The notes beneath the pieces are model-generated. The model made no database searches and was not told where the DNA came from. It was given only the letters and a program-made list of their open reading frames with translations. From the NCBI GenBank assembly GCA_947000775.1, contig CAMQGK010000567.1:2585001-2649000 (forward strand): a stretch of 64,000 nucleotides of DNA. The letters run 5' to 3'. Of this stretch, positions 1 through 11,571 are shown one piece after another (positions within the stretch are counted from its first letter, which is position 1; each line of letters begins with the position of its first letter). This DNA comes from Pterois miles (Eukaryota > Chordata > Actinopteri > Perciformes > Scorpaenidae). The position numbers were made by a program, and so were the translations under genes.

Positions 1-189
1 AGACAGTTCATTGTTTACCTTTATCGATTGCGCTCCTCTCTTGCTCTCATTGCTATCGTTTCTACTGCATTCATCTTTACTCCGCCTCCCCTCCATCCAT
101 CCACCCATCTCTACAAGCCTTCCTTTACACCTGACCCTTTGCACACTTATCGCTGCACCCATTGCCCCGCGCTGCTCCCTCTGCATCTG

Positions 190-275
190 CTCGCCGTTCA
201 GCCGGTGGAGAGGGGAGCCGGCCGAGTAATGGCTGTAGAATCGGCCTAATAACATTACAGCTGCCATAAGGGTGG
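190..275. promoter_or_regulatory. Candidate conserved noncoding element
   Basis: This block has balanced composition between pyrimidine-rich and G-rich stretches. It contains GGCCTAATAACATTACAGC-type sequence with homeodomain-like TAAT cores. It is not a known repeat and not coding. The call rests on texture only; no alignment was possible. Confidence 0.25.
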
Positions 276-404
276 GGAGAGGGGGCAGGGAGGGTGACGC
301 AAGGGAGAGGGGAGATGTATGTATGAAGGGTGAGGGTTGGTGGGGGTCTGAGGGGTGGGTGTGCTGTGAAGGAGGGAGTGGGGGGAGGAGGGGGGAGGGG
401 CAGG

Positions 405-520
405 TGCATCACTAATGGCTTTTTAAAAAGGTTACAGCATGTCGCTCCCTCTTCATAATGGGGCCCTGGCTGTGCTGGAAATGCAATTTCCGGGAAAGAT
501 AATGCAAGGAGTGAAGGGCT
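405..520. promoter_or_regulatory. Candidate conserved noncoding element
   Basis: Complex unique sequence with TTTTTAAAAAGG, CATAATGGGGCC and GCAATTTCC-like words, set between G-rich low-complexity DNA. It has no coding potential and no repeat match that I recognise. The call is by texture. Confidence 0.25.
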
Positions 521-834
521 GTGTGGATGGGGTGGGGTGGGGGTGGGGGGGTTAAAGTTGGGGGGTGGGAAGAGAGGATGGGTGAGTACATGGTGTGTAC
601 TTTGCGCTTCTGTTCAAGTGAAAGACAGAAAGAGAAAGGAAGACGAGGAAAGAGAGAGGAGGGTACAAGAGTGAAAAACCAGGAGTGGGTGGAGGAGGTG
701 TGTACAGATTTTCCCCGATGCTCAGATAAAAAGCAGAGGAGACGGAGTGAGAGGAGGAGACAGGTGAGGAGGTGGAGGGAATGCAGCATATGAGCTGGAG
801 GAGATGCTGGGGCTATCTGCCTGCGCATGTGAGC

Positions 835-1310
835 GCATCAATAGTTAATGAAGACATTATCTGTGGACACCGCGCCCGTGTATCTAAACAAGCATTATCC
901 TTCAACCCTTCAACATCCTGCACGGTTGGTTAAAGCCAAGTATACTAATTAACCCCCGCTCCGCCATGTGGATGAGAGTCTCAACTTTGCCTGATTGAAT
1001 CTTCCTGCTTTTTCAATGGGTATCTGTAATTGCTAGTCATGTTAGAAGGACGATTTAAGTGTATACATTATGTTCCTGTCGGCCGCTGCGCACTTTGCTT
1101 GATGCCGTGGTAACACTTTCAATTTATTTCACACCCTCTGCACATAACACAAAATCAATAACTCACGGTTATGTGTGTTTTCATTGAGTCAGCCTGTGCA
1201 TAGTTCTGCCTGAACAATTATAATTTAACTAAATTAATATTGAGCTGACATCTGGCATCTGTGCATGTGCATTATTTTTCATGTAAAGAGAAAAGCGAGG
1301 AGAATAAGAG
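835..1310. promoter_or_regulatory. Candidate conserved noncoding block (about 475 bp)
   Basis: A long unbroken stretch without microsatellites or transposon motifs. It is dense in AT-rich transcription-factor-like words (TAATTAACC, CAATTTATTTC, ATAATTTAACTAAATTAAT, CATTATTTTTCATG). This resembles vertebrate developmental enhancers. Frames are closed by frequent stops. The nearest gene seen is plppr2, about 11 kb away; a target is not established. Confidence 0.35.
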
Positions 1311-1384
1311 GCAGTGCAGTGAGGAGCAGCGACATAATAAGTTGCTCTACACCTGCTCCTACGGTCTATACAAATTCAATAGCA

Positions 1385-1417
<33 letters not shown>
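1385..1417. repeat. (CA)n microsatellite
   Basis: Uninterrupted CA dinucleotides, directly left of the interspersed repeat at 1425-1697. Confidence 0.95.
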
Positions 1418-1422
<5 letters not shown>

Positions 1423-1424
1423 TT

Positions 1425-1697
1425 TCCATGACTTTTGAGGACATTACACTGACTTACATTAATTTGCTGGAGACTCAGCCTGACCATAACTGTACCTGCT
1501 ACTTGCCTAATCCTTAACCTAACCTTAACCTAACCCTAAACCAAGTCCTCTCACTAAAACACAATGTTTTAGTTCATGGGGATGTGCGTTTTGTCCCCAA
1601 AAGTAAGGAGTCCTCACAGTGTGACTGCGTAAACAGATTCATGTCCCCACAACATGAGTAATACATGACCACACACACACACACACACACACACACT
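1425..1697 (+). repeat. Fish interspersed repeat with TTAACC-rich core
   Basis: Contains 'gaggacattacactgactta', a run of AACCTTAACCTAACCC words, 'tttgtccccaaaag' and 'gtccccacaac', ending in a second (CA)n tract (1670-1696). I recognise this layout as a common teleost interspersed repeat. The telomere-like words belong to it and do not mark a chromosome end. Confidence 0.6.
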
Positions 1698-2126
1698 CTC
1701 TCTCCTCTCCCTCCCTCCACATCTCTGTCTGTCCCATCATGACTCATCCGGCTTGTCTCTCCTCCTCTCCTCCACTTAACCACGATGATGACATGTGCAA
1801 CTTCCTCAATGGAGCGCCTCAGCTGACTGCGCCTCACCTCCAAACTGTCGGGGGAAACTGATGGCCCGGACCGGCAGCACCTGCTTTTAGAAACAGGTCC
1901 CCCCGGCAGAGGCGGACAGAAGACAACACGGAGGGGTGAGATTGGAGTGGGAATGCCCCATTGTCTGGTTGTTATAGATTTTCTGTAGCCTCCCTTCTCA
2001 TCTGCCACCTGCTTGCTTGCACAGCTGTAAAAAAAAAAAAAAAGTATATAGGAATGAATATAAATCAGGGCCTATGACTACATTTGAGATTGAAAATTAA
2101 CTGAATTGTTAATTGTGATCCACTAA
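1698..2126. other. No gene seen
   Basis: CT-rich at 1697-1725, then mixed sequence, a poly(A) run at 2029-2043 and AT-rich DNA. The minus-strand frame at 1574-2008 is open but its translation is partly the CA repeat and matches no family I know. Confidence 0.5.
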
Positions 2127-2890
2127 TCACTCTATGCTGGGTTTATCCCCTTCCTCCCTGACAAACATGCCTCTGAAATAGGCCGGCACTAATCGTGAAA
2201 AGTCACGTTTTACGATAACTGTGACAGATATAGCAATTGAAATGTATGCCGAATGCCAAATCCAGTCAGCAGAAAAAAATGTTGGCATTGTAAATATCTG
2301 CAGACCACAGATACATTGAATGTTGACGTTTTTTAAACCAAAAATACCAAATAAGTCTTGCATCGCAATAGCAGAAATCCATAACGCATAAGTCATTACC
2401 ATTGTGAAACAATTGGTTAGGTTTAGGCAACAAAACTACTTGATTAAGGTTAGAAAAAAATAAAATAAACCCAGACAGGGCGACACAAGGCAGAGGGGCC
2501 TTTTGCATCGACCTGAACATGTTTATTTCACAACAATGTCCTGCTAGCTGTACATTATTCTGCTTATTGCACAGCTAGTTAGTCTGACATCAGAACTGTG
2601 CCCTATACATAGCAATGGTCAGCTAATTAGAAATAACAGAAGGTAGAACACTGTGATTGACCAATCAGAATTGAGTATTCAACAAAGTCATGTATTAAAA
2701 ATAAATAACCACCCATAGCAGACTTTCTTTTATAACATCACTGTAAAATCAACTTTGACTTTTGGTTTGCACAAACAGCGGTCTCCTGGGTGTAAGCCCT
2801 GCGTTTGTTATACTCGTTATTATACGATGTAGCTTTCGGTCGCTGGGTGTGCTACGTCACTTGCTCTGACCAAAAAATGCTAACTTTCAG
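2127..2890. repeat. Interspersed repeat (TTAGGCAACAAAACTACTT family)
   Basis: Carries 'gttaggtttaggcaacaaaa' (about 2415), 'gaccaatcagaattgagtat' (about 2660), 'aacagcggtctcctgggtgt' (about 2776) and ends near 'acgtcacttgctctgacc'. Related words recur at 33362-33530, 54360-54425 and 61860-62720. This shows a dispersed family. Its class is unknown to me. Confidence 0.5.
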
Positions 2891-3557
2891 CGTCTCGGTG
2901 GTTTGCAGAAATGTACAATGCCTACATTTTTTTTTCCTGTTAATTGACATAGTTTAATAGCTAAAACTAGCAATTTAAGCTAATGTTAGCTACAGTTAGC
3001 TAAAGATGCTGTCTTTAGCTAACTGTTATTTTCAGCTGACTCATCTTAAAAGAAGAATCTTGTAAAATAAGTGCCATAAATACATGATAAAAGACTTAAA
3101 GTCACGGGCAAAAAGTCAACATCTTCACCAGCTGATGATCCAAGTAGAAGACATGGAAATAAAAAAATAGCGTTGTATTGCAGTGTGCTGTGATAACCAT
3201 AAATATTAGATCAGGCTGATCTACATACTTTCAAACTGTATATTTTCAGCTTTAATATTACAAGAGACAATACTTTTAGGATGACTACCCCCATGGGACA
3301 AAACTATGTTTCTGGCGAACTAATACTATCTTCTGTAACGACTGGGCTGAAGCTGTTGGAGTGTAAAATGACAGAGAGGTTAACATTAGCTTAAACTCTG
3401 TTAGCATTGTTTGCATTGTACTGTACATTGTAAACCCGCATTAGTCTGTGGGTTGCAAATTACAAACAGCCTTAGAAATAACTTTGAACTCGGTTACTAC
3501 CCGCACTGTAAATAATAGTTAGGCAAGCATGCTAACAGTTGCAGCTTGCATTAGAGC
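2891..3557. other. No gene seen; AT-rich with TTAGCTA words
   Basis: AT-rich DNA with scattered TTAGCTA and GCTAAC words, which are common in fish repeats. No exon or clear repeat boundary is visible. Confidence 0.4.
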
Positions 3558-4146
3558 CATAGACTGTATATAAGAAGTAGATGTAGTCACCGTGACATCA
3601 CCCATTGGTTTGTGATTGTCATTTTAAAGCCTTGAGTTTGACGTTTTGGTTGTCGCCATCTCGGTTTTTTACAACCAGAAATATGAGAGGGTGGAGCTAA
3701 GTACAACCAAACTAAATAAGACATTTAGAATTACTTTTTATGAACTGAAAACACATTGTGAAAAGGTTTAAGTCTTAAAACAAAAATATGGACAATACCC
3801 AGACTGGACAACACTGTGGTAGCGACCTGTCAGTCACAAGGTAGCCACGCCCAACAGCATCCCCTGCTTTATGGTCTATTTGACAATAAATGGGACCATA
3901 ATTTACTAAATAAACATCATGCTGTATTGAAGAAGACGTGAAACTAGTGACTGAGGCCATAAACTGGTGTTTATAATGTTTACTGAGGTAATAAATCAAG
4001 TGAGAAGTAGGCTCATTTTCTCATAGACTTCTATACAATCATGTTTTTTTTTTTTACAACCAGAGGAGTCGCCCCTTTAGAAAGAACCCAAGTTTAAGGC
4101 ACTTCAGCATCGGCTTCACCTCTCAGACCCAGAGGTAGCCGACTAG
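3558..4146 (+). mobile_element. Interspersed element, family R1, copy A
   Basis: About 590 bp, starting 'catagactgtatataag' and running through 'cacccattggtttgtg', 'gtcgccatctcgg', 'gaccataatttactaaa' and 'ccagaggagtcgcccc'. It is flanked by a 7-bp direct repeat TTAGAGC (3551-3557 and 4147-4153), a likely target-site duplication. Other copies are at 9548-10011 (minus), 49401-49937 and 59342-59650, with a fragment at 16235-16340. I see no long open frame, so it is non-autonomous. I cannot name its class. Confidence 0.7.
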
Positions 4147-7138
4147 TTAGAGCACATAAACAGTTATTGACTCCATACATTTACCAGCTATCTTCGTTCA
4201 TGGTGCTTTGTCTTTATGATTCGCTTCTAAAATGCTGCCTTGTTCACCACTCTCAGTAATGCACCCAGAAAAGAGTTTAATATCACATATTTTCATTTCC
4301 AAAAAGGCAGAATATGATTACTCTCCAAGAAATACCACTTACTACTTCGTCCCTGGTGCTTTTTCTCTGTGGCTTCTTCCTCTTACATGCACCTTCACCC
4401 ACAGTCTGTAAACCACATCAGCACTAAAGCGTTTGGTCACACTGATCACGTTTACCTTCAAAACCAAACGAGCATGCTGGTTGAGGATAAAATCAGCTAA
4501 AATTACCAGAAAACCCCCTTGATTGGAATGCGGAGAAGAACGCCGTGGAATTAAAATTCCCAGCAAACTAACAGAGGGAGTTGTGCTGCCCACACTAATG
4601 AGGCCTGTATGGGCGGGGAAAAAAAGAAAAAGAGGCGAAAAAGACGCTGCAGGTGGGATTTCACCACGGAAACAGCGTCATCCTTTGAACCCCTCTGACT
4701 GGGATGTTTGGTGGTCGATTAAAGTCAGTCAAGCAGAGGTTTTTTAGGAATTGCAGGTGCGTCTCTCGAAAGTCTGCAGAATTGAGCTGGCTGCAATTAG
4801 TGTCGGCTGTACTGTAAGGTTTCTTTGATCAGCTTTTCAGCGAGATTCATGCGTAGTGTTTTATGAGTGCAAAATTCCTAAAACGAGTCAAAAAGACGCT
4901 CGCTGTGGAAATCAGGCATGCAGAATGAAGGGTGCAGCGACACTGATGTATAAGTAATTCTTTCCATTTTCTGTGACATTAAGAAAATGGATCTCATTAG
5001 CGTACACAGGTGCAGATCTCATTAACTGCTATGATTGTTCCCTTCATTTTATGACACAGCTTGAGAAGTCACTTCATGAAATGTCTGAAAAGATGAATGC
5101 TGGGTTTGGATTGTCTCTCTGTAGCCCCTTCAAAACATATACATGTCTATGATGTACATTGCCATCTTGTGGATTTAACCTGCAAATGCATAAGAATGCA
5201 AATGACAGGAGAAGGGATATTACTAACAGGCGTTTATAGTCACGGACAGAAAGTGGGAGTGAATGTTGGTTTTATCTTTAGGGTTAGGGTTAGGGTTACC
5301 TTTTGATTCATCTTTTTATCCCTGACCTGCAAAATTACAATTCAGCTTTTTATAATCCACATGGTAGTTATAATGTTGCATATTCAATGTTGAGTATGCT
5401 GCGATATTAAAATCTCCTCGTCATTACCAAGATTCAGATCCATGTATGTTGTGTGGTGGGTAAGAAGACGTTACACCACATGATGGCAGTGCTGAGCCTA
5501 TCACAGCACGGAGTAGGTCTGCTTAACCTCACACATGATGGGTCAGGACTGAGTATACGATCATACTGTAGGTCTTAAAAGACAACTCCAGACACTTCAC
5601 AGATAAAGGTCAGTTTACCAGTCATGGAGCATTTACCTAAGAACTGTACTAAAGTCAACTTTTGAGATAAATTTCAAATGTACATTTTACTCCACTACAT
5701 TTAAATGACAGATATGTAACAAGCTACTTTACAGATTATGAGTTTAGCAGATTAAGATTTTGTTTGTTTTTTTAAGATGATAGTCTAAAAATGAAAGCAG
5801 TCCTTTTTGGCTTGTGACTTCTTGTCATGTTGAGTTGTTAGCGATATAACCTCCAAGAAAGATTTCCTCTTTAAACATCTCAAATGTTTTCATTTAAATA
5901 CTACGGACCAAGAGACACATTTATCCAACAATTAAATCTAATAAATATAAATCTAATCAATGATTACAGAAAGAAACACTTATATTTTTTATTTTTTCCT
6001 CTCCCGTTAATCATCTCACGACCCCTCAGATTTATGGTAGGAACGACAACCACTGAACTAAACCACCAATAACTGTCCATAACATATTTAAAGCGAGCTC
6101 CATCTCAACCAGCTATGAAGGCTGCTTTTACATTGATGTATCAATCAAGTATATTTCATTGCTAATGCTATACTGTACCTTTACTAAGGTGGGATTATGA
6201 ATGCAGGACTTGTACATGGATGTATTGATACCTTTACTTAAAGATCTGGATGCTTCCTCCATCACTGGAAACAGATTTCAATAATCACAAAATAATAATA
6301 ATAATAAAGTTTGATTAAAAAAAATGTAAACACAAGGTCCACTTACTAGCTTTACTTGGAACCACAACTCATGGCCTCCATCTGCGTTTTCTCACTTGTC
6401 AGGGAGATGGCCGAGACGTCATCACATGACCTAAAAGAGGAACGACATGGTCACCCCTGGTTTCATTCAAGGACTGTCTTCGGTATCGGATGTGAATGTC
6501 TTCCTCGACACTGATGACAAAGCCCATCCTGGAGATGAAGACAGTGAGGTGCAGCTGAAAGCTCTAGAGAATCAGTGTTTAGTGTTAGATTTACAGCGTG
6601 TAAAGGAGGGGAGGAAAAGGTCACAATTGATTCAGCAGAGGCCAAAATATCCTGACTTTTAGTCCCTCGCATGGGTCAAGCTAAAAAAAAAAAAAAAAAA
6701 ACACTGGATCCCACAATTCCCATAATGCAACCAAGACCACCTTTTTATTTTGCAGATTCGACAAAGTCTTATTTCAAAGGCCCAAATGCTCAATAAATAA
6801 TAAATAATGAAACAAATGAACAAATACTCAGATGTTGTACCTCAGTGTCAGGTTTGATGGGCCCATCTGCATTCGACTGGTCAAAAAAAAAAAAAAAAAA
6901 AGTACTTCTGTACTTGCTATTCTGAGTGCATAAGTGCGTTTACACTGATGAGTATATCAAAATGCAGTGCACTATGCACCCGGACGGTGTACTCATAACG
7001 GTCGAAATATTGAGGGTGGAATGATGTTTATCCCCCTTTACAGTCGCTCTCTTGGTATCTTGGCTACGCGGTGGAAGGGGCGGTTCCAACAGCGGTTGTA
7101 GTTGCTCCGGTGACCACAGCACTATACAAATGTTAGTT
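4147..7138. other. No gene recognised
   Basis: About 3 kb of AT-rich intergenic DNA with poly(A) runs at 6681-6699 and 6883-6901 and an ATA/AAT run near 6290-6305. The plus-strand frame at 6447-6662 (71 codons) has reasonable amino-acid composition, but there is an in-frame stop just upstream, no splice context and no family I recognise. I do not call it a gene. Confidence 0.45.
5277..5297 (+). repeat. Short telomere-like tract
   Basis: Three tandem copies of the hexamer GGGTTA inside AT-rich DNA. It is too short to be an interstitial telomere and may derive from the TTAGG-rich fish repeats nearby. Confidence 0.6.
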
Positions 7139-7938
7139 AAAGGACCAGTTTATAACATTTTGGGAATCTATCGGCAGAAATGGAATATAATATTAATAAG
7201 TATGTTTTCTTTAGTGTAAAATCACCTGAAAATAAAATCCATTATGTTTTCGTTACTTTAAAATGAGTTGTTTATGTCTTCAGGAACCGGTCGCCATGAT
7301 TTTACAGTAGGGTACCCCTCTTGCGCTACTATTGGACAGCTCAGGGATGGCGTGTCAACGTACCGCCATTACATGCATACTGTCCTTTCAAAATAAACTT
7401 CCGTTTTCACAGGAAGTTAGGTTTAAGCAACCCAATCACGTAGTTAGGGTCAAGGAGAGTGTAAAATAATGTCATTCGTCATCACCGGGTCATGTCTTTG
7501 GGGTACAATGTTTAATAATGTGCAGTAAAAGCGCCAAAATTGAACCAGTAGCAATGCACAACCGCAGCCCCAGGTACACTGCGAATGTGTCATACTGTAC
7601 AGCTCAAGACGGTGTCCCAGCCTCTTTCAATTGGCCTTGGTTAGGGTTAGGAAACGGTCGTGGTTTATTCTTTATTCATTAACACACACATGGACAAGCC
7701 TGGTTCGTGACATACTGTAGCTAAAAGGTGCGTCAGTTTCCGATGCAGAGGGGTACGGACCAAACGGCGGTATTTGACAAGTTGGGAGTGAGAACGGGTT
7801 GATAGTGCCATTCGTGGTTTCACGTCAGCCACGGTAGCTCTCCAACATGCTTTGCACACGTGACAAGTTGCTGTTGGTTGTAATGTGCAACCTCGCTGCT
7901 AGATGCCGCCAAATCCTTCACATTGCACCTTTCAGTAC
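7139..7938 (+). mobile_element. MITE-like repeat, family R5, copy 1
   Basis: Begins 'ttaaaggaccagttta' and ends 'ctagatgccgccaaatcc...tgcaccttt', so the ends are imperfect inverted repeats (AAAGG...CCTTT). The same 3' end occurs at 31270-31318 in copy 2. Internal 'ggcagaaatggaatataata' is typical of this teleost repeat. It probably carries other sequence near 7430-7800. No coding function is visible. Confidence 0.55.
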
Positions 7939-8040
7939 TACAATACTGCTGTCGGATAGAAGCCATTGGTGTTGTTTATTGGGTTAATTTAGCAGTCTGC
8001 AATGATTTGGTACCACAAACGATAACGCTGCTAGCTACCG

Positions 8041-8112
8041 CCCCACTGTTAGCTAGCTAGTTAGCTAACACTAGCTAGCTAGTTAGCTAACATTAGCTAG
8101 CTAACAGTGGGG
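8041..8112. repeat. Inverted repeat with 19-bp perfect arms
   Basis: Arms 8041-8059 (CCCCACTGTTAGCTAGCTA) and 8094-8112 are exact reverse complements. The 34-bp centre is itself made of TTAGCTA/CTAGCTA words. The DNA could form a hairpin or cruciform. It may be the end-to-end remnant of a small transposon. Confidence 0.85.
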
Positions 8113-8352
8113 TGACAGTCATTTCTGGTGAGTGCACAACAGCTTTGTTCGATTTGAGACAACACGACCCGGTCTAAATTCACGCATCACACAAGTAAAT
8201 GCATAGTGTACACAGTGTACTACGTGGAGGTATACTAACGGATGGTAAAATCTCCTCTCCTCGTAATGGAAAGAAGGTTGACACAAACACCCAACTAATA
8301 CTGTAACAAAACAAACAGAGCACACTGACAGCTTTTCTTATTGCAATATCCA

Positions 8353-8358
8353 TTTATT
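8353..8358 (-). terminator. Candidate distal polyadenylation signal (AATAAA)
   Basis: Minus-strand AATAAA followed by GGATATTGCAATAAG and preceded by T/G-rich 'tttgtaaagatttgtgtg'. This looks like a genuine 3' end and would fit the plppr2 strand. Confidence 0.35.
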
Positions 8359-9382
8359 GTTCTCATCACACAAATCTTTACAAACATAAGGGTTTTGCTG
8401 CAACAGGATGAAAGGAAAACCTCAGAGTTGCAGATCTGAAGGAGGACTGCTGCTTTTTATTCACGTCCGTCACGGCTGCATGTTTGTTCTTTGATTTAAA
8501 ACATGAGTCACTGCAGACTTTACAGGAAAGGAAAGCTGCGGTGTTGGCGGTTGAACCGGTGGAGAACATGAACTGACCTGAAGAGAATCGGACTCTTTCT
8601 GCACGGCGTTTTTCTGTTGGTGTTTCTATCTCAATCGAGCATTTCTCGTATTGAAGCAGCGCTCACACGCTGAACGCTGAGTCAGATACCGACTGACTGC
8701 ATCAGCAAAGAGTTGCTGAGATTTTGCACAAATGAGAAGCTCGCACTAAAAACATACACACACATTTACAAGCTGCCCATGTCGTAATATTCGGCATGTT
8801 CTGTTGATTAAGATTATTTTAAGGCATTTCTGCTTCATCGGGATGTTGAAGACCGGAAAGCAAAGAGGAAAAATATGAAACAAGGGACGTCATGCAGCGA
8901 AGGTCATGACTCAGATTCCCAACTTTGCAGGTATGTGGTACATGTGTCCCGACTGAGCTCACCAGAATGTCAAAGATGAAGATGCTCAATAAATCTTTCT
9001 CAGACAAGACAGCAGAGCTTAGTCTGGATAATATGTAAGAGTAATTCAGCACAACAGGAACGAGCCTTCTGGATCATAGAGTAGTCCCAAATGCTAAATT
9101 ATGGACCAGAATGAAATTTTCCCTCTTTTTTTTGTCAGACACGTTGATGTTCTTATGATAACTCACACAGCCAAATGAAAAACTCAACAAAGCTAACAAG
9201 AGGCAAGCTCGCAAAAATACAGCATGGATATTAAAGCAGCATTAAGTGATGTGTTGGTCTTTGTTGTTCATGGCTAAAATGTTAACTACCTTGAGCTGAC
9301 AAGAGTTTCAAAATCATCTTTCCAAAATGTGGGGACTTCCTAGATTTCCAACCAAACCACATAGGTTTTAGATTCCAATTTT

Positions 9383-10300
9383 TAAAGCTGCACTAATCAA
9401 TGTTTTTATGCTAACAATGGATCAAATGATCGTGTCAAAAGTGACGTGAGCGTATTAGCATCTTTCCGCTCATTGCTTTGGTTTCAACGTCATCATCAAC
9501 CTTGTTTCCGGTAGCAGCAGGCAGCTGCAACATAGCAGTGATAAACCAGGTGGCAACATCCAGGTCTGAAAAGCGAAGCCGATGCTGAAGTTCCTTAATC
9601 CTGCATTCTTTCTAGCAGCCAGCAGGGGGCGACTCCTCTGGTTGCTAAAGAAGTCTGACTGTATTGAAGTCTATGAGAAAATGAGCCTACTTCTCACTCA
9701 GTAAACATTGTAAACATGAGTTTATGGTCTCAGTCGCTAGCTTCTTCAATACGATGTTCATTTAGTAAACTATGGTCCCATTTAGAGTCAAATAGACCAG
9801 AAAGTAGGGGATGCTTTAGGGCGTGGTGACCTTGTGATTGACAGGTTGCTACAGCAACGTTGTCTGATCTGGGAGATGTACTTAACTCCACCCTCTCCTG
9901 TCACTTCTGGTTGCAAAAAACCAAGATGGCTAACTTGAGGCTTCAAAATCGTAGTCCACAAACCAATAGGTGACGTCACGGTGACTACGTCCACTTTTAT
10001 ATACAATCTGCGTGATAAACCCATCGTACACTACCTGTCCAGCACAAAACAACAGACAGTTAGCTAATAGTTGTTGAACATAGTGGAGCGTTTGGCAGCT
10101 AGAGAGGAACAAAAACCTGATTAACACCAGAATGAATATTGGATTTACATTCACCGGGTGTCCACAAACATTCGCAGCTTGTTCCACAGATTCACTTAGT
10201 TTGGCTTTAACCTGCTGTATTACGGCCACCTTGCCTTATGCTAGCTTTCTTCACTTTTGGCTGTGAGCTAACATAAATGCCTCAAACGTGCCTGGAGACA
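9383..10300. mobile_element. Older interspersed repeat split by R1 copy B
   Basis: Left part 9383-9547 ('aaagctgcactaatcaatg', 'gtttccggtagcagcaggc') and right part from 10022 ('gtacactacctgtccagc', 'aacaacagacagttagcta') read as one fish repeat interrupted by the element at 9548-10011. The 10-bp word GTGATAAACC occurs on both sides, at 9538-9547 and 10012-10021. Confidence 0.6.
9548..10011 (-). mobile_element. Interspersed element, family R1, copy B
   Basis: About 464 bp, the reverse complement of the family at 3558-4146. Shared words include 'ggggcgactcctctggttgc', 'tagtaaactatggtcccatt', 'ccaagatggctaac' and 'ccaataggtgacgtcacgg'. An exact 10-bp direct repeat GTGATAAACC on both sides fixes its boundaries. 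It sits inside an older repeat. Confidence 0.75.
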
Positions 10301-10449
10301 AGAAAAATTGGGAAAGAAATGAATTCACGTCTGCTATTTATGCTCATATGAGAGTTCAAAACAGAAAGGGTTTTGAATTAATAACCAAATGAATACACAG
10401 TGTCTTATAAACTGAGTTTAAACGTAGTCCAGTGGGCAAATACGGTACT

Positions 10450-10455
10450 TTTATT
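10450..10455 (-). terminator. Candidate polyadenylation signal (AATAAA)
   Basis: Minus-strand AATAAAAGTACCG, about 1.7 kb downstream of the plppr2 stop. It is one of three candidates. Confidence 0.25.
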
Positions 10456-11248
10456 CAAATTGTGAGTCATCTGGGTGTTTGTCCAACCGATCCAGTGTTC
10501 TCTATCGTCATAATACATACATGATTTCCCCCAAACTCTACACTGAGTGTTGGTGATGCTTGTGTAAAAATCAGTCTCTCAATAAAAAAAAAGAGTTATG
10601 TACAATATCATACAAACGGGTTTCAGTGTTAGAAGGGGGAAGGGACATACGGTGACAACTAGGTGAAGGGATTTAAGTGTGATTGTGCATGAGTGTGCTT
10701 TTGAAGATGTTTGAATATACGGCATGTGTGCTCTGTAAAACAGGACTGTTGTGTGTGCGCAAGTTGTGTGTGTGTGTCGTCCAGCAGAGGGAAACATTTC
10801 ACAAACACAGTGATGGTGTTAAAGTCAAGAAACCACAGAGAAAACAAAGGTCGCAAAAAGATGTGTGGGGAGAGGAAGAGGAGGGCGTATTAAAAAAAAA
10901 AAAAAAAAAGCAAGGATGTGGAGGGAGTGTGCAAATCAAAATCAGCAAAACTGTCACGCCACATGGAGCGCTTATGGCAACCACACCGTATATACACGTC
11001 AATAAATAAATCTATTCATAAACTCTCAGAAATTAATCACAATAATTACACAACTCGGCCCAGTTTTTTGCAAATCTTTTTGAAAGATTCGCCGAGAAAA
11101 GACGTTCCAGTTCAGAGCGAGCGATGCCGTTGAGTGAAATAAAATAAAAAAAAAAAAAAAAAAGTGTTGGCATCACAGGAAGTGGTTTTTCTGAAGGCTC
11201 CTCGTCTCAGAAATACAAAAACGAACAAATATGCGCTCCTGAATGCAC

Positions 11249-11254
11249 TTTATT
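11249..11254 (-). terminator. Candidate proximal polyadenylation signal (AATAAA)
   Basis: Minus-strand AATAAAGTGCATTC, about 0.9 kb downstream of the plppr2 stop and before any transposon relic. It is the most economical 3' end, though unproven. Confidence 0.35.
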
Positions 11255-11509
11255 TGGCTCGCTGTTGTGCCACCTGCAGTCGGGAGCTTGGCTTTGTCTT
11301 ATTAAATGTATTTCATATCAGTTTTATTTTGGCGACAATCTGAGCGAGGGAGGGGAAAAAAAAACCCAACATGATGAAGATAGCCAAGTGAAGATGTCTG
11401 CACTTTCATCCTGTTTGCTTTGTCTGGTGCTTCTGCTGAGAGATACCAAATGGATTCTTTGATCTGAGTAAATCTCATGCGGAGCTGACAAGGGCACTGC
11501 TCCTCAGAC

Positions 11510-11510
<1 letters not shown>

Positions 11511-11570
<60 letters not shown>
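11511..11570. repeat. (GT)n microsatellite, 30 units
   Basis: Uninterrupted TG repeat, 60 bp, within the possible 3' UTR of plppr2. The minus-strand transcript would carry (CA)n. Confidence 0.95.

Positions 11571-11571
<1 letters not shown>

Larger units (their letters stand above)
1..1380. other. Gene-free, repeat-poor flank downstream of plppr2
   Basis: No coding exon is recognisable on either strand. The open frames here run through pyrimidine- or purine-rich DNA (G-rich on the plus strand at 270-400 and 525-570) and have low-complexity translations. The interest lies in blocks of mixed composition with many TAAT-type and E-box-like words, listed separately. No transposon relic was recognised before 1380. 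Confidence 0.5.

Noticed and set aside
1500..1550. Telomeric repeat
   Set aside because: The TTAACC words are irregular and belong to a common fish interspersed repeat.
6447..6662. 71-codon plus-strand frame with protein-like composition
   Set aside because: There is an in-frame stop just upstream, no splice sites in register and no recognisable family. The opposite strand is equally open.
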